This document shows, piece by piece, positions 43,444-54,512 of a DNA stretch of 64,000 bases; the first letter of the stretch is position 1; every line of letters starts with the position of its first letter. Below the pieces are notes generated by a model. The model ran no database searches. It was not told the origin of the DNA and worked only from the letters and a program-made list of their open reading frames with translations. Source of the DNA: Cladopsammia gracilis (Eukaryota; Cnidaria; Anthozoa; Scleractinia; Dendrophylliidae); contig JAJGOT010000272.1 of NCBI GenBank assembly GCA_022457155.1, positions 244,001 through 308,000 of the forward strand, given 5' to 3'. The translations under genes were made by a program, and so were the position numbers.

Positions 43444-46400
43444 ATGTTTTGGGACGATAGCATCAAGGTAATACTATTTTCCTAATATATTTAATGTTTT
43501 GTGAAATCATTATTAGAACGACATGTTCTGAGTTATTAAGGAGGAACCGTGTTTGGAATTGGAGTTGAATAACTCACTGGTGATCCCTGTATAAAACCGA
43601 ATCTAAAAGTACGTGGTGTTTGTCGTACACAGGGTTATGATGAGCTCCAGTTGTACACCAGAGATATTGGTATACGCAAATATATCGATGTTTATAAAGC
43701 AGCTCGAAAAGTTAAATGATTCTATTTCTGTCCAGGTATTACTTGGCAGGAGCAAGCAATACATACATGCAATGAAAAAGAAAACGATGTTTTGCATAGC
43801 TTATCAGTTACTGATACTTCCGGTGCCCTTCCTTTGCTGATTCTAAAACTTTTTGACTCAGCGATTTGTACATTGTAATAAACTAACCTAAAGAGCGGGT
43901 GAATTACACGTAAAGTCAGTCTCTTCGCTGGGAACTTCAACCGTTTTTTGCCCGAATACCAAACAGTTTGAGCTTTTCTTTTTTAAAATACATGTATGCA
44001 ATAAATAGTAATTCCCTGATTTCAAAGAGTCAGTGGGGCGAGGGAAGATCACGGCATGGGAAGTACTCAGGGATAAAATTGACCCTTCGGTTTTTTTTTA
44101 TTATGCCGCTCGCCATTTGTGATTTTCCATTTTTTCTAATAGAGTTGTACTTTGGCATTAGTATTTGCTCGAATTTTCTTCAAATTTTCATTTACAAGGT
44201 ATCATTTCTTGAAGGTTATTTTAGTGGAAATGAGAGCGAGAGTAATATTTTTCCTGGGTACCCCCTGGTAAAATATTTCCTTGAGTTCGTATATATTATA
44301 ACTGACTGATGTAGGAATTTCCCACGACCTGACCCTCGTGCGCGAACACTTTGGGCTATTTTTAGCGTAGTTTTTGTGACAGAGGAACTATTCTTGTCAT
44401 TTTTGTTTGTTTTTCTATCAAATTGATCAATTTACCATTTTTAAAAATAACCAAAACATGAATCGGTGACTTGAGTAATCACTTCGCACCTCCCCCGGTA
44501 AATAAATTATTCATCCGTTTTGTTGTTGCTGAGGCGGCTTTTAAAAGTTCGACGATCAACTGACTGCTCCACCGGAATGGTAAGCTTTCAGAAACTGTTA
44601 TTAAGTTTGTAGCCAAAGCATAATTTATTTGTATACGTGTTATTTAGGATGTATGAGACGAGTGAACAGAAGTTGCTTGCGAAATACAAAATCGAAGTGA
44701 ATTTTATTTTAAAAGGGCTTTCTCGGACTTCATGTTTCCATCGATGTCATTGTACTATGTGGAAACATAATACACATTATTTAGAATAATCGAGCTATAT
44801 TCGTTCTTGTTCTTTTATGAGTTTACACGAGTTAAAAAAGATTGTAACATTTCATATCGATTCAAACCACGTTCTCATAAGAAAAATCAAGTTTCTGTAA
44901 AGAAAATGAGGAAAATGGCTAACGACTTTAGAAGCCAATCATAAAGGCGTTCACCGTATTATTGATGCGGTATTTGCCAATTTTCAGCTCTTTAATAGTA
45001 GTAACTTAAGACGACATCAAGAAAGAAAGTACAATGTTTACTGAATGTATCAAACTTTTAGCTAAGAAGTATAGTAAGAGCAAGGCATCCTCTTAAAGCC
45101 ATAAAAGCGGCATGGTAAAAATCATGTCTTTGTTTGTCTTTCTTTCCAGGCCTACCTGCCAGTTGAACATCGCGGCTTCATCGATAACTCCGGGGATCTT
45201 AACTGCTTGGTAAAAATACCTTATCGGATTTTTGTCGGGGGAATCGCTTTCAATGTAAGTTTAAACGTTATTTATTACAGATTCATCATTGTCGTTCAGA
45301 TGGGAGTGTTTCTGTTGACTTTAATACGAGTCGCTTCTTGAAAAGTTTTAGAAAGTCTGTATTATTAGCGACCTTTAGATTGGACTACGAGTACGAGATT
45401 GAATACGAGTACGAGTTTTCAAAACCAAATTCGTGTGCCTCATATAATTACTTATCACACCAATCTTATCCCTAACGTTTATTTATGTGTTAGTCAGCAA
45501 CAGGAAAGAGTTATAGTTCGGGGGATACAATTATCTCGAAATTCCAAAGTCGTACTCGTACTCGATTTCGTACTCGTAGTCAAAGATGGCGCGTGCTTAT
45601 AGTTACATGTACCCGTGTTTTACTTTAAAACTGAGAACTCTGATGTAGTTTACTTTTCTTTTTCATACTTCAAGACGACAAAGGAAGAACTTAAGGAGTT
45701 CTTTAGTCGGTATGGAGCCGTCAGGGACAGCAAGATCATTCGCGACGCTGAGGGATTGAGTAAAGGGTAAGCATACTAGGTGAAGATCCATGTCAAGGTC
45801 GTGTCATCAATGGTGAATCGTTACAAATCACCCGTCGCTTTGACATTTTTGTGCACTCCTTGATCGAAACAGCTTATCATTTCGATCTCAGATTTTCTCG
45901 ATTGTAACTCGATAGTTAACATCGCAAATGAAAGAGACATCTTGGTAAAGTGCTCCTGAGAAATTCCTAGGCTAGGAACGTGTTACAGACTGTATATAGA
46001 ATAACGAAAAGAACAATACATGTACATCACGTCCTTTAAACACATTGACGTCTTCATTGGTTTAGATCAGAGAGATCTTTAGCAAAAATTCCAATTGTAC
46101 GCTGAAACGACTCTGAAATTTTCAGAGCAAAAAACTGTTTTTCTTTCCACAAGTGCCACTCAAATTTTGGTTGTCCGAAAGTGAAATTCACTCGTCCAAA
46201 AAAATGGATAAATTAAAAACATGTAGCAGTAAAACAAATTTACAATGTACCGTAAAAACTGGCGTATATTAAAGCCACATTTGTCCAAATTTTTTGCTCA
46301 AAACTAGGGGTGCGGCTTATCTCGCGGGAACATCTGCAATAGATTAGATTATACTTTCCAGTGATAAGTTGACCAGACGTTTTGAGCCTTGAAATTGAAC

Positions 46401-49400
46401 ATTCTTTTTATTTGAGGTGTACAACGTGAAGCAAACATTCTTTAACTTTAGATGGTGTAGAAAAGTGAGTCTTGTTTCTCTAACAGAGCTGCCAGAGTGC
46501 CTCCGAGACCCAAAATCAAATTAAAGAATAAGGATCCGCATATCGATCCGCATGAAACACACATTCTCGTAACGCACGAACGTGAGCGTTGTGTTTATAA
46601 ATTGTAAAATTTAGCTTCAAATTGTCAAAATACCTGTGTCGAAACAGTGCTCCCTATCTTTGTCGGACATTTTGAAACTTTTAGCAATGAAGGAACACCC
46701 AAGACGAACGAATTCGAAGCCAAAGAAAAGAGTCTGTAAACAAGCGGCCTAGTTATCCTTAATAACCAGGCTAAATAAAAACATGTGCTCAAGAAATTTG
46801 TACGGTCGGAAAACGGGCAGAATTTCGCAGAAATCAGGTTAGATTACGAAGCACAGAGATGCTTGGGAAACTTAGAACCTAGTGATAAACGAGACAAAAT
46901 TTCTCCTGGTAAATTGTACTCGTCCCGTCGGACAAGTGCTTTTGGAAATCCACTTGTCCGAGATCAAGAAGTACTCGTCTCAGACGAGCGGACGATCAAT
47001 TAAGAAAGGCTAGACTGTTCCGAAAATGAATGTTTTACTTCAGGGGGTTCGTCATTTTCTTTCCGGCTTTTTATAAAATGACTGAATCTTGATTCATCGT
47101 AGTTGAAACGATTTAGGCTTTTTCAGGTGAAACACAAAGAGAGTAATCAATTGTTTTTCGGTGGTAGTTGTAAATCTAATTAGACAAGCAATTTTAGAGA
47201 AATTGACAAAGAATCGCACGAAAAAGTGGTCTTCAAACCCCTTTAAAGGATGTGTGTGTTGGATAGCAAAAAATATAACTGAATAAAGTGAAAGCTTGAT
47301 TCTTTTAACCAGGTACGGATTTGTTACTTTCTTCAGAGAAGAGGACGCTCAAAAGGTGATGAATATGGTAAGCAACTGACAGACGCTTTATCTTTCAGGC
47401 AATCGGCGCGGCGGTTCAATAACGCCCGCTTGGACGTACGATTTTCTATAAAAAAAAATTCCAGCAAACCGTAGTAGAATAGAATAGGAGTAGAATATTC
47501 TTCCACCTTCCTCTTTGACAACAAAAAAAGAAAGAAAGAAAGAAAGAAAGAAAGACCCTTAAGGGTGATATTTTAGATGTTTTTTCTCACCAACCTTAAA
47601 AGTGCCTTTTTATATTTTCACGGGGTTTAGAATTCGAGAAACTGGCTATGCCCAAAATTGGCCGGCCTTATTTTTGCGGATAAAATTTTTTTTTTGCGAT
47701 AGTTGCTAAGTCAAACGCGCAGCTAAGAAAACTGCAAAGTCCCTGGTTAAAAAAAATTAGCATTTTATTTGCATTGACACGTACAAAGTAATTTAATCAC
47801 TCTGGCTTTCTGTCAGGCACCGCGCAGAGGGGAGGGGCTCAATATCTATTAATCGACATTTCAAAGCGCTTTGTTTATAAAATCTGCTTCTTGTTCTTGT
47901 TCTCAATGAAAAATAAAAATAAGCAATATCAGGTAGAGGAGCTGTTTCTGGTTAACCCGGCATCTAATCAGGAGCGGTTATTTTTTTGGTTGTGTTGTTA
48001 CAATGTTTAGAAAAGTCTCAGTCCTGTAATGTTAGTAGGTGTTAAAAAAAAGTTCTTGTCTGATAACACTCGGACGTACAAGTGGGGGAGGGGGGGCGGG
48101 GTGAGTGCCCTTAAGGTTTTTCTCCGATATTTTCAAGACCATTTATGATTAGTACATGCTGTCTTTAGTAGCAGTTCGTTTATCCTTGAGACACATTTTG
48201 TTAAAGTTTGGCGATAACTGGTTGCTATGGCAACGAGATATGACGTGATAAGTGACATGAGGTCAAGCCATTTTTGAATAAAAGTCCGTGTTTTCACCTT
48301 TTCTCGATGAAAAAACACATAAAATGCTACCAAAAGCATCAAAATGTTTAATTGTATATTATTTTGCAACTCTACCAAATATATATCTGCAATTTCCGCA
48401 TTTTCCCGATAAATTTGAATTTTTAGTAAAATTCAGGATGGTGGTCATCTTGGGGGCCATTTTGGATGACGTCACGGACCCCCAGCAACGCCACAACCCA
48501 TAATATTTACCTTATCTTGTAGAGCACATCGCGGGCTTTCTATTAGATGTAAAATATTTCCGAAATATTGCAACATCGCAAAAATCCAAGAAGAGGGGGG
48601 GGGGGGTGCAACAACTCCCCCTTGTACCACGGTGGGGGTATAAGTTTGCGTCCCAGGGTTAAGTTGAGCTTGCGATGCACAGACATGTTGGGTTATAAAG
48701 ATATAAGCAGTGTTACCAATTTTTGATGCATTTTCCGCCCATTTTACACGACTTACATTCAAAATGCTTACGAGATCGCTTTAGCCCGTCCACTTTAAAA
48801 TCTGCTCCGCGGGCCCTGAATACAGTATAAGAGTTTTTTCCTCGAAAAATAGGGTAGGGTACATGAAATTGCACTTTAGTTCTCTTATGGCAAGCTCTAG
48901 CAACTTTTAAGTTTCCTTCCTGTTGATTAATTTTCGTGGTAAATAACGAAATGAAAAACCCCGCGAAAATTAGCTTGAGGCTGATTAGGGTATTACATTT
49001 CACAATTCCAAACCTGAAAAACTTCTAAACTAGAAAACAACCTGAACTTGGTTTGCATAAATATATATTTCAAAAAATACATTTCAGTAAAGTCTAATAA
49101 AAGACCTCAATAACTATAATTTTATATATTTTTTTATAATTTTGTTCCTAGGGTACTATTTTCTTTAAAGAAAAAAGACTTAATATATCAGAAGCCTATC
49201 GAAAACAATCTAACTCGCAAACACCGGTAAGTTTTAAAGTACTTTCAGAATTTCTTCAAGTGAACATAACATTTTATTGTGCCTTATGAGGGGCTCCTCA
49301 GTGAATTAACAACCCACTCTATATATAGCTAAGGCATACTTAGGGCGCGTTGGATTGACCTTATTCCGGAATGAGAATAAACAGATAGTCTCCGTGAATT

Positions 49401-51858
49401 ATTTGTTCAGGCACACTTGTGGTATAAATCTGGCAAAACATGGTTATAATGCGGCAATAGGAGATGTTTAGTTTTCCAGTGGTTCCCAAATTCCGAAAAG
49501 CGATTTTTGCGTGACCATTCTGTATATTGTTATTCCACGGAACATGTTCAATCGAACGCACCCTGAAAGTGTTTATAATTGGGTCTGAAATTTGATGAGA
49601 TAATTTTATCTGTCCCTGCTTTTTTGTGGCTCTTGTGTGTCATTTTGAACGATCTTCGGACATGACGGTGTGATTGACACTGGATTGTTGGCAAAAACTA
49701 TATTTCTGGTACAAGCATCCTATCCACTAATTTCAAAATTCTTATTTTTGCCATTTTAACATCTAAAAACTATCCCACATTGAAAAAACCTTCTTACTTC
49801 ATGCACTATTAAGAGCCAAAGTTCTGTTAGCAGACATTGTTTGCCCGTTTTACACCAATCGTGCTTTTATACCTTTAGACTAACCAGCAAGCCGTTATTT
49901 CCGTGCCCGTAGCAGGTGAGTTTATAACAAAGAAAACCATCCTATAAGCTACAAATTAATGTTTTTATTTGAAGATTCAGTGTTACTGGATTCTGCTTTC
50001 CACATCGTTGCAGTAAACTATTATAGCGCGAAAGCGCGCGTGATATCGCGTAATTCTTAGCCGACGAGGCCGTAGGGCGAGTCGGCTAAAATTAGGCGAA
50101 ATCACGCAAGCTTGAGCGCTATAATAGTTTTATAATTCAATGCATTGACAACAAAGCATAGTTTGAAGAAAAATTAGAGACCTTAAGATACCCCGATTCC
50201 CGGTACAGGTACGGGTAAAGTCACCGGTAGCCGTACCCGGATACGGCCGTTTAGGTTTCGAGTTAAGACACACGGGTACGCTGTAGTGAAAAAGTCGCGT
50301 CGGGGACTTTTACGACCTCCTTCGCCAGGTCAATGTCACGTTTCATGTGCCACCTAAACAATATCTGTAATAGATAAAAAAAAAAGTGTATTTCAATGCG
50401 TTTCGACCTTCAGTAGTTCATGTGTTCATGTTTCCTTCCCTCTACTATGCTTTGCGCTGTCTCAAAACAGAAGCGTCGCCAACAAATTCAAGTCGGATTC
50501 GCATATTTTAGCAGTATTTTACAAGATTTGATTGAACCAAATGTATTTAAAAGTATAGAAACAAAGTTGTCAATCTAAAGTCGATTCAGGACTTCATCCT
50601 GTACTTCAAATGTCTCTTTATCGCCGAGATTTTACAAAGTGAAAAAGAAAGTGTTTATGTAATATCCTATAAACTTTTTTTGTCAAATAAAGTAGGTATA
50701 AAGGCCAAAAATACTTACCCGCTTTTCCGACATCGCTACCCGTACAAAACAAACGTGTAGAATAGTGGGTACCCCGGGAAAACGTGTAGCTTTGACGGGA
50801 AGGTATCGCTGACGTGATCAATGGAGTTACCCGTGAGCAAAAATCGGGGTATCTTGAGGTGTCTAATATCGAGGCCGGTCCGTCATTTTTGCATTCTCTT
50901 GTCAAAATGCGAAAGTTACCGCCATCGTTGGATATACGTCATGTAGACATAGCGTATATCGATAACGTTTTGACCATATTTGGGCAGTGTATCAATGTGT
51001 TGAATTATAATACTCGATATACGTATTATTCGTAGGCAGTTATTCGCAGGTCACGTGGTGGGCTCTCGGCCAATGAAAAGAAAGAAAATGCATCGAATGT
51101 GTTTTCACCTCTCTTTTTCTTTCAGCTCCTCCAACATGGGCAACAGCTGCCTCATCCACCATGACGCCAGTTTATTACACGACCATGAATCAGGTGAGTT
51201 CGTAATGAAGTCAACTCTCACCTGGCGTGCGTTTCTCGAAAGTCCCGAAAACTTTTCGGGCCCGAAAAGCTGTGTTACGTGAGAATGTTTACCAATAAAC
51301 TTAAGTTTCGGCTTTTGTTGAATTTGAAAGCTAAGCAATAAAATGTTGCGTTTACTACACAACTTTAGCTGATTTGTGGGCTAAAAAGTTCAACGCCTTT
51401 CGTTAGAAACTACATTTAAAAAATTGCTTTCGAGCCCGAAAAGTCTTCGGGAGCTTCGAGAAACGCACGCCTGGTACACATTTTACTGTAATGTAAATTC
51501 TTCCCGAAGCGGGTCGCTCGCTGCCGTGATTCAGCAACCAAAGTACGCACTGTCTTGGCGTTTATTACAGTTGTCCATTATTTGTCTGATTTGTATACAT
51601 CGCAAGCCTTCTTCATGATTGTATATGAAAACAAACGGAACCACAGGCATCAGTGCCTGCATAACGTGCTTTTGCGGGGTTTCGCGCTGCGCATACGGAT
51701 CGAAATGAGGCCTAATTTGTAATGAGTCTTATTGTGAAATTTAACAGGGACCTCAAATACCGGCCGTGCAGTTGCCTTCTGTAGTACAAACTGGAGTTCA
51801 TCAAGTCGCTCGGCAACCTGAGATGGTTTATTGGATTCCACAGTACTATTACTATTAA
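43444..51858 (+). CDS. BOLL: Boule-like RNA-binding protein (DAZ family)
   Basis: Eight coding exons join in frame to 188 aa: 43444-43467, 45150-45254, 45675-45766, 47313-47367, 49152-49226, 49879-49915, 51126-51193, 51748-51858. All introns are GT-AG with consistent phases. A single RRM spans about residues 33-110, with RNP2 RIFVGG (34-39) and RNP1 KGYGFVTF (73-80) split by an intron after SKG. The helix continues DAQKVMN, and KEKRLNISEAYRKQ matches the DAZ-family end of the RRM (KKLNIGPAIRKQ in human BOLL). The tail is Gln/Thr/Tyr-rich and ends PEMVYWIPQYYYY. Boule proteins bind 3'UTRs of germline mRNAs and activate translation in meiosis. A second possible start is an ATG ending exactly at a donor (44577-44579), also in phase with exon 2. 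AATAAA lies near 52229. Confidence 0.92.
44520..44579 (+). promoter_or_regulatory. Possible alternative first exon of boule, ATG at splice donor
   Basis: The sequence ACCGGAATG|GTAAGC places an ATG as the last codon before a good donor. Joined to exon 2 in phase 0 it would read MAYLPVEHRGF instead of MFWDDSIKAYLPVEHRGF. This is inference from sequence only; transcripts would decide. Confidence 0.4.
45383..45581. mobile_element. Palindromic MITE, family 5 copy A, boule intron 2
   Basis: Ends GACTACGAGTACGAGATTGA / GAAATCGAGTACGAGTAC-type arms form an inverted repeat of about 38 bp rich in TACGAG. A truncated second copy is at 53789-53962. Confidence 0.8.
47527..47554 (+). repeat. (AAAG)n microsatellite
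   Basis: About seven AAAG/GAAA tetramers in boule intron 4. Confidence 0.9.
48067..48658. mobile_element. piggyBac-type MITE, family 4 copy B, boule intron 4
   Basis: This is an inverse copy of 24623-25241. Shared blocks include AAATGCTACCAAAAGCA, CCCGATAAATTTGAATTTTT and GTAGAGCACATCG-like segments. The right end CCCAGGG is followed by TTAA (48659-48662) and the left end is degraded (GATAAC). It is roughly 80-85 percent similar by eye. Confidence 0.8.
50015..50130. mobile_element. Palindromic element with GC-rich inner hairpin, boule intron 6
   Basis: The ends AAACTATTATAGCGC / GCGCTATAATAGTTT are exact inverted copies. The inner TTAGCCGAC..GTCGGCTAA forms a second hairpin. It is non-coding. 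Confidence 0.8.
50173..50867. mobile_element. TIR element, 695 bp, boule intron 6
   Basis: 25-bp TIRs (50173-50197 and 50843-50867) sharing AAGATACCCCGAT differ at two positions. The subterminal regions repeat GGTACGGGTA/TACCCGT motifs in inverted orientation. It has no transposase. Confidence 0.75.
51225..51470. mobile_element. Palindromic MITE, boule intron 7
   Basis: The ends GCGTGCGTTTCTCGAA and TTCGAGAAACGCACGC are inverted copies, with inner CCCGAAAA..CGGGCCCGAAAAG motifs repeated on both sides. CTG flanks each end. Confidence 0.75.
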
Positions 51859-51913
51859 AACAGTTCAATATTTCACGCCGGTTTGTTCTCTGGTTCCTAT
51901 AAAGGGCGAAATT

Positions 51914-52002
51914 TCGAGGACGCGCGCGAGAGGGGAACGCGCGAAAGGGAGTGGTGGCGCCACCTCTCTCCTTTGCGCGTTCCCCTTGCGTACGTCCTCT
52001 TA
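51914..52002. mobile_element. GC-rich palindrome 3' of boule
   Basis: The arms GAGGACGCGCGCGAGAGGGG-like and CCCCTTGCGTACGTCCTC are inverted copies around GTGGTGGCGCCACC. It starts 56 bp after the boule stop codon, so it would lie in the 3' UTR if the AATAAA near 52229 is used. Confidence 0.6.
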
Positions 52003-52249
52003 ATTTTGTGCGATAAATAAACCGGCGTCTGATACGCGCACAGGCTAACCCAAACATACGTATCGTCTTAAACTAAGTTGACTGCCTTAATTACATTTGA
52101 TTCTTTTCAGAATGTCAAATTAAAGGTGTTTTATGTAGATTATTCCAATGATATGCTGTAGTTAGTGTGATAGCAGTAGTTAATAGGATTTTAAAGTGAT
52201 TCTTTTATAAACGATAGAAATCGTGAATCAATAAAACGTTGCCTGATTA

Positions 52250-53788
52250 TATCAAGTTTTTATAATGGGGTCTTAGCATGGTAACGCGTATATGCAACTT
52301 TCAATGATAGGACAGGTTGAGAACAATATAAATGAAACTCGCAGGTCATGGAAATATTGAAATTTAGAATAAAGAACTTACTTTGAGTACTAAAAACGTA
52401 AAAACGTGAAAACGAATAGTGCTCAGACGTAAACAAACATCATATCTTTTGCTCTTCTTTAGTCAACACTTTTCAGTGTCTATTGTTTTTGATAGATTTT
52501 TTAGGTGATTCCGGCGATCAGAAGTTGCTTTATGTGCGTTACTGTTGTAAATGCCCTTCCGTTTTATAACAGTTTTTTAAGAACATTTTTTAACCAGACA
52601 ACGGCACTATTAGTGTGCTCCGCAACGCGTTCGTTTGTTGTTTACCAGCCGTGTACTTTCGAGGCGCTGAATGAAATGATTCTTGATTCGTAGTATCGTG
52701 CAGTTCTATCGTACGACTAAAACCAGAGCTAGAAATTTGTATAATTAACCTGTGCATCCATCTGATGTAAATACAGTTAAAGCGCGCCGTTTAACATGTT
52801 AATATAACAATAAAAAAATAATAAAATAAAAAATAATTTCATCAAAATGCTCCCCGTCTCTACTATACATATTGTTGCGGTCTCCATCCCCAATTATGGC
52901 TCCTGGTAACAATGATGCCATTGTTGCCTAGCGTTGAAAATGTTTGTCCAATGAATGTTGCCACAGTTGAAGATATTTGCTCGCCCACCCCGACTGAAAT
53001 TCTTATTAAGGAGGCTCGACTCAGTGTTTTTGCCGTGGGTGCACGTTTTGAAATCAAAATTTCGCAAGGAAGACATGCTTCGACTGCTTTCATGCTTCAC
53101 CAAGTTTATAGCCTGTGAATACAGTTTTATGTGCCACTATTTTCAAAGCAGCAGCGGTTCCTATAGCAACGCCAGGTTATTGCCCTTTGTTTTAAACATC
53201 TAGTCAGACACTTAATAATAGAACTTTCAAATGTTGTAGTACTCACGCATCACTAGCTGTAGACGAAGTTTCAAGAAAATGTATAAGACGGTTTTTGAGT
53301 AAATCAAAATCATTTTTTAGGGCATCATAGGCAAAACAGCAATAAAGCAAATAATTTGCATAAAGCAAAATATTTCCAAAATGTCCTAACATATTATTTT
53401 AAAACAGCCAGCCGTTAAAATAGTGATTGCAAAGTTAAGGACAAAGTAAAGGGGTCCCATCTTTCTTGGTTCAAAGCACTCATGACTGACCAGACGCGGG
53501 ATTTCAACCGTACGCTCTGTTTCACGTTTTCAGTAAGCAATCAGTATCTGATGAAATCAAGGCTGTCAAAACATGCATTATAAGTTCATTGGAATTCAAC
53601 ATTGTATAGGGGCCGGGGTGGGGGGAAGAAGCTTCTAAGTCAGATTTTAAGGTGAAGTATCCCTAAACCAATTGGCCGGGATTGTTGCACATATATTGTC
53701 AGTGTATTGTGCAATGTAAAGCTGCTGCAATAGAGGTGATTGCACTCAATTGATCTTCACAAGTTTTTTAGTTTTAGGTTTTAGATCG
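52250..53788. other. Gene-less stretch downstream of boule
   Basis: Overlapping ORFs at 52863-53118 have no recognisable domain on either strand. No structured repeat was recognised except AT-rich runs. Confidence 0.35.
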
Positions 53789-53962
53789 GACTACGAGTAC
53801 GAGATTGAATACGAGTACGACTTTTCAAACTAATTCGCGTGCTCTAAATAACGATTTATCAGCACAGTTTTATACCTAGAGTGTTGTTATCTTCTGGTCA
53901 GCGACAGGAAGGATCAACAGCTCTGTGGACGTGACTGGCTTGAAATTCAAAAGTCGTACTCC
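53789..53962. mobile_element. Palindromic MITE, family 5 copy B (right arm truncated)
   Basis: The left arm GACTACGAGTACGAGATTGA matches 45383. The right side stops after AAAAGTCGTACTCC, so the terminal inverted repeat is incomplete. Confidence 0.7.
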
Positions 53963-54512
53963 ACTCAAAAGGTGAATAAATAATTAAATAAAAACACTTA
54001 CAACCCAAAAGAGGTTCTTTCTGTAAACTATCGGGTCTGTACTCTGCGAACAGGATCGATCGAGAGTCTGCAATGATCTTCCAAGAAAAACTCACTTTTG
54101 CTTCGGTACCCTTCAAGCTCGATTTCCGCTGCTTTCTCGCGTCGGGTCTTTAAGCTTCCCCGTTCTTCAGTTCATAAAAAAAATTAACTGCATAATGAAA
54201 AACTGCAAGTTGCTTAATTTCATGTGAACTAAGAAATAAATGCTGTGATACAAAGGAAAAGCAGGAATATATGGATGAAACACAAAGTCATTTGTATGTC
54301 CTTTATATACAAGTGTTATATACACAACAACGGAGTAGAAGTGCATGGATGTATGGGTAAAGCACAAAGTTCTATTGTGATGTTCGGTTTACAGTTGTTA
54401 AGTCAAAGACCAAGAGGCAGCAATAGACAGAACGTTATAGCTACACTGTATAGCGTCACATCTCTTGTAAACTTAGTTAAATGCCACGTACTTTACCAGT
54501 CAGGGTATGTAT

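Noticed and set aside
46060..47000. Possible hAT-like element with CACTCGTCC/GGACGAGTG-type motifs in boule intron 3
   Set aside because: Motifs resemble the subterminal repeats of 16378-17287, but I could not define terminal inverted repeats or a target duplication.
52863..53203. Cluster of short ORFs on both strands
   Set aside because: No strand preference, no domain, no splice-consistent partner.
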